DNA of 64,000 nucleotides from Arachis hypogaea (taxonomy: Eukaryota; Streptophyta; Magnoliopsida; Fabales; Fabaceae): contig NC_092051.1 in NCBI RefSeq assembly GCF_003086295.3, forward strand, positions 64,233,772 to 64,297,771, written 5' to 3'. The notes beneath the pieces are model-generated. The model searched no databases and had not been told where the DNA came from. It worked only from the letters and a program-made list of their open reading frames with translations. Of the stretch, positions 10,142-20,103 are shown one piece after another. Within the stretch, counting starts at the first letter, position 1. The number at the start of each line of letters is the position of its first letter. The position numbers and the translations under genes were made by a program.

Positions 10142-12082
10142 TTGAAAAGCTTTCCAGAAAAGCTTAAAGATCCCGGGAGCTTCATGATACCATGCACATT
10201 AGAGGGTAATTGCACCAAGACAGCTTTATGTGATCTTGGGACAGGTATCAATCTAATACCTGCATCCACTATCAGAAAGCTTGGTTTAACTGAAGAAGTC
10301 AAACCAACCTGGATATGTCTCCAACTTGCTGATGGCTCCATTAAATACCCATCAGGCGTGATTGAAGACATGATTGTCAGGGTTGGGCCATTCGCCTTCC
10401 CCACTGACTTTGTAGTGCTGGAAATGGAGGAGCACAAGAGTGCTACTCTCATTCTAGGAAGACCTTTCGTAGCAACTGGACGAACTCTCATTGATGTCCA
10501 AAAGGGGGAAGTAACCCTGAGAGTCAATGAGGATGAGTTTAAGTTGAATGATGTCAAAGCCATGCAGTATCCAGACACACCAAAAGACTGCATGAAAGTT
10601 GATCTTATTGACTCTTTAGTAGAAGAGATCAACATGGCTGCGAGTCTCGAATCAGAGCTGGAAGATATCTTTAAAGATGTTCAGCCTGATCTGGAGGATT
10701 CGGAGGAATTGAAAGAGCGTCTGGAAATTCCTCAAGAAGAGGAAAAACCTCCTAAACTCGAGCTCAAACCATTACCACCATCCCTGAAATATGCATTTCT
10801 GGGAGAAGGTGACACTTTTCCAGTGATCATAAGCTCTGCTTTGAATTCACAGGAAGAGGAAGCACTACTTCAAGTGCTAAGGACACACAAGACAGCTCTT
10901 GGGTGGTCCATAAGTGACCTTAAGGGCATAAGCCTAGCTAGATGCATGCACAAGATCCTATTGGAGGATGATGCTAAACCAGTGGTTCAACCACAGAGGC
11001 GGTTAAATCCAGCCATGAAAGAAGTGGTGCAGAAAGAGGTCACCAAGTTACTGGAGGCTAGGATTATTTATCCTATTTCTGATAGCCCCTGGGTGAGCCC
11101 TGTTCAAGTTGTCCCCAACAAGGGAGGCATGACAGTGTTTCATAATGAAAAAAATGAACTGGTTCCTACAAGAACAGTTACAGGGTGGCGCATGTGTATT
11201 GACTACAGAAGGCTCAATACAGCCACCAGAAAGGATCATTTTCCTTTACCATTCATAGACCAGATGCTAGAGAGACTAGCAGGTCATGATTTTTACTGCT
11301 TTTTGGATGGCTATTCAGGTTACAACCAAATTGCAGTAGATCTCCAGGATCAAGAGAAAACTGCATTTACATGTCCATCTGGAGTATTTGCCTACAGAAG
11401 GATGCCATTTGGGCTGTGTAATGCACCTGCAACCTTTCAGAGATGCATGCTCTCTATTTTCTCTGATATGGTGGAAAATTTTCTGGAAGTCTTCATGGAT
11501 GACTTCTCAGTATATGGAGACTCATTCAGCTCCTGTCTTGATCACCTGACACTAATTCTGAAAAGATGCCAAGAAACTAACCTGGTTTTAAACTGGGAAA
11601 AATGTCACTTTATGGTTACTGAAGGGATTGTCCTTGGGCATAAAATTTCAAACAAGGGAATAGAGGTGGATCAAGCTAAAGTGGAAGTAATTGAAAAATT
11701 ACCACCACCTGCCAATGTTAAGGCAATCAGAAGCGTTTTGGGGCATGCAGGATTCTATAGGAGGTTTATAAAGGATTTTTCAAAAATCGCAAAACCTCTG
11801 AGCAATCTGCTAGCTGCTGACATGCCATTTGTGTTTGACACAGAGTGTCTGCAGGCGTTTGAATCCCTGAAAGTTAAGCTGGTCACAGCACCAGTTATTT
11901 CTGCACCAGACTGGACATTACCATTCGAATTAATGTGTGATGCCAGTGACCATGCCATTGGTGCAGTATTGGGGCAGAGGCATGACAAGCTCCTGCATGT
12001 CATTTATTATGCTAGCCATGTTTTAAATGATGCCCAGAAAAATTACACAACCACAGAAAAGGAATTGCTTGCAGTGGTTTAA
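10142..12082 (+). CDS. A protease, reverse transcriptase and start of RNase H (longest open segment of pol)
   Basis: This 646-codon frame is the best-preserved part of pol. Retropepsin comes first: CDLGTGINLIPAS (residues ~30-42, D-x-G) and the ILGRPF flap. Then comes an acidic linker ending [17 protein letters not shown] follows: [12 protein letters not shown] (~350), [27 protein letters not shown] and the catalytic FMDD in [12 protein letters not shown] (~460). [17 protein letters not shown] is the usual Ty3/gypsy RT tail. RNase H begins [17 protein letters not shown] Tyr codon changed to TAA ends the frame at 12080-12082; the protein resumes at once in the same frame. It would act in the cytoplasmic particle to copy element RNA. 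Confidence 0.9.
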   Translation: MKSFPEKLKDPGSFMIPCTLEGNCTKTALCDLGTGINLIPASTIRKLGLTEEVKPTWICLQLADGSIKYPSGVIEDMIVRVGPFAFPTDFVVLEMEEHKSATLILGRPFVATGRTLIDVQKGEVTLRVNEDEFKLNDVKAMQYPDTPKDCMKVDLIDSLVEEINMAASLESELEDIFKDVQPDLEDSEELKERLEIPQEEEKPPKLELKPLPPSLKYAFLGEGDTFPVIISSALNSQEEEALLQVLRTHKTALGWSISDLKGISLARCMHKILLEDDAKPVVQPQRRLNPAMKEVVQKEVTKLLEARIIYPISDSPWVSPVQVVPNKGGMTVFHNEKNELVPTRTVTGWRMCIDYRRLNTATRKDHFPLPFIDQMLERLAGHDFYCFLDGYSGYNQIAVDLQDQEKTAFTCPSGVFAYRRMPFGLCNAPATFQRCMLSIFSDMVENFLEVFMDDFSVYGDSFSSCLDHLTLILKRCQETNLVLNWEKCHFMVTEGIVLGHKISNKGIEVDQAKVEVIEKLPPPANVKAIRSVLGHAGFYRRFIKDFSKIAKPLSNLLAADMPFVFDTECLQAFESLKVKLVTAPVISAPDWTLPFELMCDASDHAIGAVLGQRHDKLLHVIYYASHVLNDAQKNYTTTEKELLAVV

Positions 12083-12340
12083 GCCATTGATAAGTTTAGA
12101 TTATACTTAGTAGGATCAAAAGTGATTGTGTACACTGACCATGCTGCTCTTAAATATCTACTTACAAAGCAGGATTCAAAACCCAGGCTCATAAGATGGG
12201 TGTTGCTTCTGCAAGAGTTTGATATAGAAATAAGAGACAGAAAATGGATAGAAAACCAAGTGGCTGATCATCTGTCCCAGATAGAGCCAGTAGAAGGGGC
12301 GTCCTTTCCCTCTATTAAAATCTCTGAAACCTTTCTGATG
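12083..12340 (+). pseudogene. A RNase H end and connection to integrase
   Basis: In the same frame as 10142-12082, after its terminal TAA. It shows [20 protein letters not shown] (RNase H C-terminal part with the TDH motif), [17 protein letters not shown] and [11 protein letters not shown] 1-nt loss near 12335 relative to B moves the reading frame just before the integrase. Confidence 0.8.
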
Positions 12341-13647
12341 AGCATTTGTTTGCCATTCAGGAAACACCATGGTTTGCGGACATTGCAAACTATAAAGCTG
12401 CAAGGTTCATACCCAAGGAGTACAGCAGGCAACAAAGGAAAAGATTAATTACTAATGCAAAGTATTACTTGTGGGATGAACCATATCTCTTTAAGAGATG
12501 TGCAGACAGAATAATCTGTAGGTGTGTGCCTAGAGAAGAAGCACAGAAGATCCTATGGCATTGTCATGGATCACAATATGGAGGACATTTCGGAGGTGAG
12601 CGAACAGCCACAAAAGTCCTCCAATGTGGCTTTTACTGGCCCACTCTCTATAAAGACTCCCGAGAGTTGCTACGTAACTGTGATAGCTACCAGAGAGCTG
12701 GTAATCTGCCTCACAGTTACACCATGCCTCAGCAAGGAATCTTAGAGATTGAGTTGTTTGACGTATGGGGTATTGACTTCATGGGGCCTTTCCCACCATC
12801 ATACTCAAACACTTATATTCTGGTGGCAGTCGACTATGTATCCAAATGGGTGGAGGCCATTGCCACACCCACTAATGATACTAAGACAGTGCTGAAATTC
12901 CTCCAGAAACATATCTTCAGCAGGTTTGGTGTCCCTAGAGCACTAATTAGTGATGGAGGCACCCACTTTTGCAACAAACAGCTTTACTCTGCTATGGTCC
13001 ATTATGGAATTAGTCACAAGGTGGCAACTCCGTATCATCCACAGACAAATGGGTAAGCTGAAGTCTCTAATGGAGAAATAAAAAGAATCCTGGAACAGAC
13101 TGTAAGTACCCGTCGAAAGGATTGGGCGAGAAGCTTGGATGATGCTCTGTGGGCTTACAGAACAGCATTCAAGACTCCTATAGGGACCTCTCCATACCAG
13201 CTTGTGTATGGTAAGGCCTGTCATCTGCCCGTGAAACTGGAGCATAAGGCCTACTGGGCAACCAGATTTCTAAACTTTGATGCCAAATTAGCTGGAGAAA
13301 AAAGATTTCTCCAGCTGAATGAGCTAGAGGAATTCAGACTCACTGCTTTCGAAAATGCCAAGCTTTACAAAGAGAAAGCAAAAACTTGGCATGACAGAAA
13401 GCTATCACCTAGAGTCTTTGAACCAAGACAGAAAGTTCTGTTGTTTAACTCTAAGCTCAGGCTATTCCCTGGAAAACTGAAATCCTGGTGGAGGGGACCA
13501 TATGTGATTACAAGTGTGTCACCATATGGCTATGTGGAGCTTCAAGACATTGATTCTGATAAGAAGTTCATTGTTAATGGACAGAGAATCAAGCATTATC
13601 TTGAAGGCAATATTGAGCAAGAGTGCTCAAGGCTGAGGCTAGATTAA
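12341..13647 (+). pseudogene. A integrase
   Basis: The N-terminal zinc domain shows [10 protein letters not shown] and CDSYQRAGN; the second Cys of the HHCC finger is Tyr. The catalytic core shows [11 protein letters not shown] (first Asp), [13 protein letters not shown] (second Asp) and PQTNG*AEVSN with the catalytic Glu just after a stop. That TAA (13054-13056) replaces Gln. The C-terminal half continues [20 protein letters not shown] and a basic, SH3-like end with [20 protein letters not shown]. The stop at 13645-13647 is in the same position as in B. The enzyme would insert cDNA into chromatin, giving 5-bp duplications. Confidence 0.87.
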
Positions 13648-13689
13648 AAGCTCAGCAAGGTCCAGCTAAAAACAATAAAGAAGCGCTTG

Positions 13690-13705
13690 TTGGGAGGCAA
13701 CCCAA
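13690..13705 (+). other. Conserved hairpin TTGGGAGGCAACCCAA after pol (A)
   Basis: Arms TTGGG/CCCAA enclose AGGCAA, preceded by GCGCTTG. It lies 42 nt after the pol stop. The same hairpin follows the last ORF in B, C, D, E, G, H and K. Confidence 0.75.
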
Positions 13706-13854
13706 TGTTATTTAACCATATATATTTAGTTTCCATTGCTATTTTATGTTTTCTGTAGGTTGATGATCATGTGAAGTCACAAAAAACTATTGAAAAATCA
13801 AAAACATAATGAAAAACAGCATTAGAAATATCTCACCCTGGAGGAAGAGCATAC

Positions 13855-14050
13855 TGCCGTTTAAACGCCAGTAAGAAGCAACAAGCTGGCGTTTAACACC
13901 AGAAAGAAGCATCAAGCTGGCGTTAAACGCCAGAAAGAAGCACCAGACTGGCGTTTAACGCCAGAACAGAGCATGGAATTGGCGTTAAACACCAGAAACA
14001 AGCAGCAAGCTGGCGTTTAACGCCAGACATGCATTCTAAGGGCGTTTTGC
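13855..14050 (+). repeat. Palindrome array downstream of A pol
   Basis: About seven units of CTGGCGTTTAACGCCAG, with variants such as GGCGTTAAACACCAG, are spaced 24-35 nt apart by A/G-rich linkers containing AGAAGCA or ACAAGCA. It ends just before TCTGGATCTGTGGACCCC, a block shared with E, G and K. Confidence 0.85.
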
Positions 14051-14277
14051 ATGTCTAAATGGAGCAAGGATGCTATGTCCTTGACCCCTCTGGATCTGTG
14101 GACCCCACATGATCCCCACCTACCTCACCATTCCCCTCCCATACCCACCCATTCACACACCACCTTCTCCCCCACTTCTCCTTCTACTCCCTTCTATCTT
14201 CTTTTGCTTGAGGACGAGCAAACCTTTTAAGTTTGGTGTGGAAAAAAGCGTTGCTTTTTGTTTTTCCATAACCATTT

Positions 14278-14511
14278 ATGGCACCTAAGACCAGAAAAAC
14301 CTCTAGAAAGAGGAAAAGGAAGGCAGTTGCTTCCACCCCCGAGTCATGAGAGATGGAGAGGTTCATCTCAAGGGACCATAGTTCAGTGGTAGAGCATTTG
14401 ACTGCATATCAAAGAGCTATAAGGAAGGAGCAACGTAGACAAGGAAGAGACATAGAGAAGCTCAAGAGCACCATTGGTTCTTCAAGAAGAGGAAGACGCC
14501 ACCCTCACTAA
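14278..14511 (+). pseudogene. A ORF2 remnant, internally deleted
   Basis: The N-terminus MAPKTRKTSRKRKRKAVAST matches ORF2 of E and G. TGA replaces the Trp of SWEMER. After about 30 codons the sequence changes to a tRNA-Cys-like segment (14372-14415), then returns to the ORF2 C-terminus (RRQGRDIEKLKSTIGSSRRG, stop 14509-14511). Compared with E, roughly 0.8 kb of the gene is missing. It is preceded by GAGGACGAGCAAACC..AAGTTTGGTGT, the block found upstream of ORF2 in E and G. Confidence 0.8.
14372..14415 (+). tRNA. tRNA-Cys(GCA) 5'-half fragment captured in A ORF2
   Basis: The segment begins GGGACCATAGTTCAGTGGTA and continues GAGCATTTGACTGCATATCA. It matches the 5' half of plant tRNA-Cys (acceptor arm 5' strand, D-arm, anticodon stem-loop with GCA) with about four differences from memory. 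The 3' half is absent, so it is not a functional tRNA gene. Its first bases coincide with AAGGTCCAT in the intact ORF2 of E, which suggests a microhomology jump. Confidence 0.75.
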
Positions 14512-15650
14512 GGTGGACCCGTTCCTTAATCTCCTTGTTCTTATTTCTCTGTTTTTCGTTTACTATGCTTTATGTTTATTTATGTTTGGGTCTTATTACA
14601 TGATCACTAGTATCTAAGTGTCTATGTCTTAAAGATTTGAATGTCCTATGAATCCATCACTTTTCTTAAATGAAAAATGTTTTCTGAAAAAGAAAAAGAA
14701 GTATATGAATTTTGAATTTTAAAATAGTTTAATTATTTTGATGTGGTGGCAATACTTTTTATTTTCTGAATGAATGCATGAACAGTGCATATGTCTTTTG
14801 AATTTGTTGTTTATGAATGTTAAAATTGTTGGCTCTTGAAAGAATGATGAAAAAGGAGAAATGTTATTTGATAATCTGAAAAATCATAAAAATGATTCTT
14901 GAAGCAAGAAAAAGCAGTGAAGAACAAAGCTTGCAAAAAAATGCGAGAAAAAAAAGCGCAAGAAAAAGAAAAAGCAAGCAGAAAAAGCTAAAAGCTCTTT
15001 AAACCAAAAGGCAAGAGCAAAAAGCAAATAGCCCTTAAAACCAAAAGGGAAGGGTAATAAAAAGGATCCAAGGCTTTGAGCATCAGTGGATAGGAGGGCC
15101 TAAAGGAATAAAATCCTGGCCTAAGCGGCTAAACCAAGCTGTCCCTAACCATGTGCTTGTGGCGTGAAGGTGTCAAGTGAAAACTTGAGACTGAGCGGTT
15201 AAAGTCGAGGTCCAAAGCAAAAACAGAATGTGCTTAAGAACCCTGGACACCTCTAATTGGGGACTTTAGCAAAGCTGAGTCACAATCTAAAAAGGTTCAG
15301 CCAGTTATGTGTCTGTGGCAGGTATGTATCCAGTGGTAATACTGGAAAACAGAGTGCTTAGGGCCACGGCCAAGACTCATAAAGTCGCTGTGTTCAAGAA
15401 TCAACATACTGAACTAGGAGAATCAATAACACCATCTGAATTATGAGTTCCTATAGATACCAATCATTCTGAACTTCAAAGGATAAAGTGAGATGCCAAA
15501 ACTGTTCAGAAGCAAAAAGCTAATAGCCCCGCTCATCTAATTAAGACTGATCTTCATAGATGTTTTTGGAATTCATTGTATAATCTCTTCTTTTTATCCT
15601 ACTTTGTTTTTAGTTGCTTGGGGACAAGCAACAATTTAAGTTTGGTGTTG
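14512..15650 (+). other. A 3' UTR with twin hairpins
   Basis: Non-coding. Hairpin 1 is at 15173-15188 (TCAAGT-GAAA-ACTTGA). Hairpin 2 is at 15329-15346 (TCCAGT-GGTAAT-ACTGGA). Each is preceded by TTGTGGC or CTGTGGC 10-20 nt upstream. An A-rich run of GCAAGAAAAAG-type repeats spans about 14880-15010. It ends GGGGACAAGCAACAATTTAAGTTTGGTGTTG directly against the 3' LTR, where the polypurine tract should be. Confidence 0.7.
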
Positions 15651-17150
15651 TGATGAGCGGATAATTTATATGCTTTTTGGCATTGTTTTTAGGTAGTTTT
15701 TAATATGTTTTAGTCACTTTTTATTAGTTTTTAAATAAAAATCACATTTTTGGACTTTACTATGAGTTTGTGTGTTTTTCTATGATTTCAGGTAATTTCT
15801 AGCTGAAATTGAGGGAGCTGAGCAAAAATCTGATCCAGGCTGAAAAAGGACTGTTGATGTTGTTGGATTCTGACCTCCCTGCACTCGGAATAGATTTTTT
15901 GGAGCTACATGATTCCAATTAGCGCGCTCTTAATTGCGTTGGAAAGTAGACATCCAAGGCTTTCCAGCAATATATAATAGTCCATACTTTGCTCAAGGAT
16001 AGATGACGTAAACTGGCGTTCAATGCCAATTCCATGTTACATTATGGCGTTAAACGCCAGAAACAGGTTACAACCTGGCGTTTAACTCTAGAAACAGCCT
16101 AGGCACGTGTAAAGCTCAAGTCTCAGCCCCAGCACACACCAGGTGGGCCCCAGAAGTGGATTTCTGCACTATCTATCTTAGTTTACTCATTTTCTGTAAA
16201 CCTAGGTTACTAGTTTAGTATTTAAACAACTTTTAGAGATTTATTTTGCACCTCATGACATTTTTAGATCTGAACTTTGTACTCTTTCATGGCATGAGTC
16301 TCTAAACTCCATAGTTGGGGGTGAGGAGCTCTGCTGTGTCTTAATGAATTAATGCAATTATTTCTGTTTTCTATTCAAACACGCTTGTTTCTATCTAAGA
16401 TGTTCATTCGCACTTCAATATGATGAATGTGATGATCCGTGACACTCATCACCATTCTCAATCTATGAACGCGTGCCTGACAACCACTCCCGTTCTACCT
16501 TCGATTGAATGAGTATCTCTTGGATTCCTTAATCAGAATCTTTGTGGTATAAGCTAGAATCCATTGGCAGCATTCTTGAGAATCCGGAAAGTCTAAACCT
16601 TGTCTGTGGTATTCCGAGTAGGATTCAGGGATCGAATGACTGTTACGAGCTTCAAACTCACAAGGGCTGGGCATAGTGACAAACGCAAAAGGATCAATGG
16701 ATCCTATTCCAACATGAGTAAGAACCGACAGATGATTCGCCATGTGGTGACAGCGCACCTGGACCATTTTCACTGAGAGGACGGATGGTAGCCATTGACA
16801 ACAGTGATCCACCAATACACAGCTTGCCATAGGAGGAACCTTGCGTGCGTGAAGAAGATGACAGGGGGAAGGCAGAGATTCAGAAGACAAAGCATCTCCA
16901 AAACTCCAACGTATTCTCGATTACTACATAACAAGTATTTATTTCATGCTCTTTTATTTTTCGCAATTCAAACTGATAATCATAATTAATCTCCTGACTA
17001 AGATTTACAAGGTAACCATATATTGCTTCAAGCCAACAATCTCCGTGGGATCGACCCTTACTCACGTAAGGTATTACTTGGACGACCCAGTACACTTGCT
17101 GGTTAGTTGTGCGGAGTTGTGAAAAGTGTGAATCACAATTTCGTGCACCA
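15651..17150 (+). repeat. A 3' LTR
   Basis: This 1500-bp partner of 5597-7138 opens TGATGAGCGGATAATTTATA and closes TTTCGTGCACCA, directly followed by the TSD TTCTT. Palindrome half sites lie at about 16012-16090. Confidence 0.92.
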
Positions 17151-17155
17151 TTCTT

Positions 17156-20103
17156 CCCTATATTTCTTGCTTAGCTTGACTTGTGGGCCAATGATCTTTG
17201 ATTTCCTGCACGTTTAAGGTGAGGATAACCTTCCTAAGATGCTATTGAAGTTCGTTTAGTTGATGGTTTAGTGTTTTAAAGTTGTTCTTGATGTGTTTTA
17301 GGAAGAAAAAATGCTTTAAGAACACTTCAAAGAGTGACCAGATTTGGAGCAGCAAATCAAGGTAGGGTGTGACAAATTTAATCTTGATTGATTGTGTTTG
17401 AGATGTGTGATTATGATATGGTTTGGTTATGCTTGAAATTGATTGCTTATATGAGTTATTCTTGGTGAAAGCTTGTTGAAATTTTGATGAAATTTTATGA
17501 TATTCAAGCTATGAATGTTGTTCTTGAGGGCTGCTGGAAAAACGAACCCTAGGCCTTAAATTGGGGTTCAATTTGTGTAAAAAATCATGTAGAAAAGATG
17601 GGGTTTTAGTGGCTGGGAATTTATTTTGAATTTTGGTAAAAATCGGTTGTTGAAAAAACTTAAAAACGAGTGAAAACAGAGAAAAATTTGAAGAATTTAT
17701 GAAGAACATGAAGAACACTTTGAGTGTGGTGAAGAACAATGAAGAACACCTTTTAGATCTTAAAAAGGGCATGGTTGTAATTATTTTGGTGTTTGAGGGG
17801 TTATTTTGTAATTTCTAAAAGTTAGGGTGGTTAAAGTAGAAATATTAAAAGTTACGGGAGGTAAAAAGTGAATTTTAAAGGTTAAAAGTAAAAGGTAAGT
17901 TAATTTTCGAAAATTAATGATAAAATAATAAATAATAATAAAATATTAAATAATAATATTTAATTAAAAATAATATTTTAATAAAAATAATAAAATAATA
18001 CGGAAAAGGCAGTTTTCTGTAAAAGCTTTAGAAAGACAACTTTAAGCGCAGAATCTCATAATTACCTTCATAAAACACTTAAGGAGTGGTAAAAACATAT
18101 TAGTGAGGCAAAGATAAAGGAAAGATAAAAAGTTAAAGAAGAGATAAAAATCAAGGAAAAGTCTGTAAAGTTCTAATGACAGAAAAACAGACAGAAATTA
18201 GTGAACGAACTAGGGCAACATAGTTAGTCCTTGAGTTGTGACTAGGGTTAGGTATAATATGAAAAGTTAAACTATTTCAATATAGACTTAATGAACCTAT
18301 ACTTGGGACAGGCTAACTATTCATACCGAAATTTACATAAGCTTCAAATACATATGTTAAACAGAGTAAATAGAACAGATTAAAGAGATACAGAGAAAAG
18401 AGTAACTAGAGCAGAGCAAAGAGACAAAGAGAAAAGAGTAATATAACAAAGAGAATAGAGGAAAAGAGTGTAAAAAAAATAAAGAGTTAAGCCTTGAGGC
18501 ATGATATTCTATGGTATATTCATCTGCTGCTTTTCTGTTGGCCCTAGAGGTCCTATAGGCCCAAGTTCACCTACAGTGAGTTGTTATTCCTGTAGGCCGA
18601 AGTTCACCTGCAGTGAATATCAATTGTGTATCTCAAGATGTTGCTCCTGTAGGACGAAGTTCACCTACAGAGAGTTGCCATTTCTGTAAGCCGAAGTTCA
18701 CTTACAGGAGTGCTATTTCTGTAGGCCGAAGTTCACCTACAGAAAGTTGTTTTGTTGTGTTTAGATTATTCCTGTAAGCCGAAGTTCACTTACAGGGGCA
18801 CTATTTCTGTAAGCCGAAGTTCACTTACAAAGATGCCATTTCTGTAGGCCGAAGTTCACCTACAGAAAGTTGTTCTGTTGTGTTTATACTATTCCTGTAA
18901 GCCGAAGTTCACTTATGGGAGTGCTATTTCTGTAGGCCGAAGTTCACCTACAGAGATAAAGCCATATCTTGGAGTAGTTCCTGGGTAATGTCGGGTTGCA
19001 GGGTGTAAACCGACACGTGAGCTCATGGCCTGCATAGGACAGACATGCATCATACTTGGTTGTGCATTTCCTCTGTTATGATTGTTGTATGAATGTATGC
19101 TTTCCTTGTTTGTATTCTGTTCTCTGTGTTTGTGTTTTACTTTCTTATATTCTTCTGTTTGTGATCTATTTTCAGTTTACTCTATTTTCTCTATTCATCT
19201 GTCTTCTATTTACTGCATCTCTATATTCTGCTATATGTCTGCTAAGCGACACAGATTAATAAACTTAACTAATAACCCCGGCCCTACTAAGAACTCCCCA
19301 GTTCTTACCCCTTCTCTCTCCCTTCCCCCTTCAGATGGAAGCAGGAGTACCCTTCCGTAACCTACTGATGACCGTTTCGCAAAGAGGATTTCGCTCTAGG
19401 TAGTCTTCTGAGTCTAGGGTGAATCTTGTTCTCTGTTTATATGTATATACTATGAGACCAGCCAATGTCTGCACCCCGTTTGTACACAAACTTTAACTTA
19501 AGTCCTCCGTACGATGTTGCTGTTATGTGGCCACTCGATGAAGTACTTGAGAGATGCTCTTTGATGACATATGATCGTGCAGAGGAGTAGTAGACGACCT
19601 TCCACCTTTTGATGACGTTCCACCTGACTTGAGTTTTGAAGACCTAGAACGTACTTTCCCTCGCTTTAGTAGTTTAGAGGGACTAGGTGAGTATAGAGTT
19701 TAGGCTAGCCTGGGTGCCAGCTTAGGGACTTCTTGAACAGGTCAGGACCTGGGATGTTGTATGTATATATATGTATATAGATATTATTTAGCTATATCTA
19801 GGGGTGTTCTAACTAAAAGGCTATACTCTAATAAAGGTTGGATCACGGAATGATATCAACTGCTTCTGATATATTTATGTATGGTTGTTTATAAATGTTT
19901 TATCTGTTACTATTTGTGGATTGATTATAAATGATTCTGTTTTTAATCCAAATGTTTTTAAAAAAAAAGTACCTCGTAAAATAACTACGCTTTTAACAAC
20001 GAATCAGGCTCATATAATAAATAATAGATAATAATTAGGTTGACAAGTTGTTAGCACTCAGTTTCTAGTATGATCATGACGTACCAGAAATTGGGTCGTT
20101 ACA
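17156..20103. other. F right arm, non-coding, with AT-rich block and hairpin array
   Basis: No convincing gene. A block of AATAATA-type repeats spans about 17905-18003. A hairpin array follows at 18552-18953 and a T-rich stretch at about 19060-19250. The terminal part ends GAAATTGGGTCGTTACA. Confidence 0.6.
18552..18953. repeat. Tandem hairpin array in F (10 units of 25 nt)
   Basis: Units start at 18552, 18589, 18646, 18683, 18718, 18771, 18806, 18841, 18894 and 18929. Each has a near-constant 10-nt centre CCGAAGTTCA flanked by arms CTGTAGG/CCTACAG or CTGTAAG/CTTACAG. The two arms change together, so pairing is kept. Spacers vary from 10 to 33 nt and alternate in type. Confidence 0.85.

Larger units (their letters stand above)
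5597..17150 (+). mobile_element. Element A: Athila-type Ty3/gypsy retrotransposon with gag-pol and truncated ORF2
   Basis: LTRs at 5597-7138 and 15651-17150 start TGATGAGCGG and end GCACCA. The TSD TTCTT is at 5592-5596 and 17151-17155. Inside, in order: tRNA-Asp PBS, long A/T-rich leader, gag, protease, RT, RNase H, integrase, conserved hairpin, palindrome array, ORF2 remnant with a tRNA-Cys fragment, and a 3' UTR with twin hairpins. At least five stops or frameshifts break gag-pol. By hand count about 38 of 560 LTR positions differ, mostly transitions, so the insertion is old. It is the same family as B. Confidence 0.93.
4685..20103. mobile_element. Element F: non-coding element, probably a large solo LTR, split by element A
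   Basis: F starts TGTAACAACCCTG and ends GGGTCGTTACA, flanked by a perfect 5-bp duplication GTTTA (4680-4684 and 20104-20108). Excluding A and its TSD, F is about 3.86 kb (4685-5596 plus 17156-20103). I see no internal direct repeats, no PBS and no coding region. TG..CA ends, a 5-bp TSD and this length fit a solo LTR of a long-LTR gypsy (Tekay-like) family. A non-autonomous element with short inverted ends is the alternative. Orientation is not determined. Confidence 0.7.

Noticed and set aside
14372..14415. Functional tRNA-Cys gene
   Set aside because: Only the 5' half is present; the variable region, T-arm and acceptor 3' strand are missing.
16495..16890. 91-131 codon antisense frames in LTRs (also 6603-6878, 23495-23875, 49417-49752)
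   Set aside because: They recur in every A/B LTR because the LTR is repeated. They oppose element transcription, lack domains and are interrupted by changes in some copies.
18552..18953. Array with regular repeats and short spacers, CRISPR-like at first sight
   Set aside because: Plant nuclear retroelement context, repeats of 25 nt with similar rather than unique spacers, and no cas genes. It is a hairpin minisatellite.
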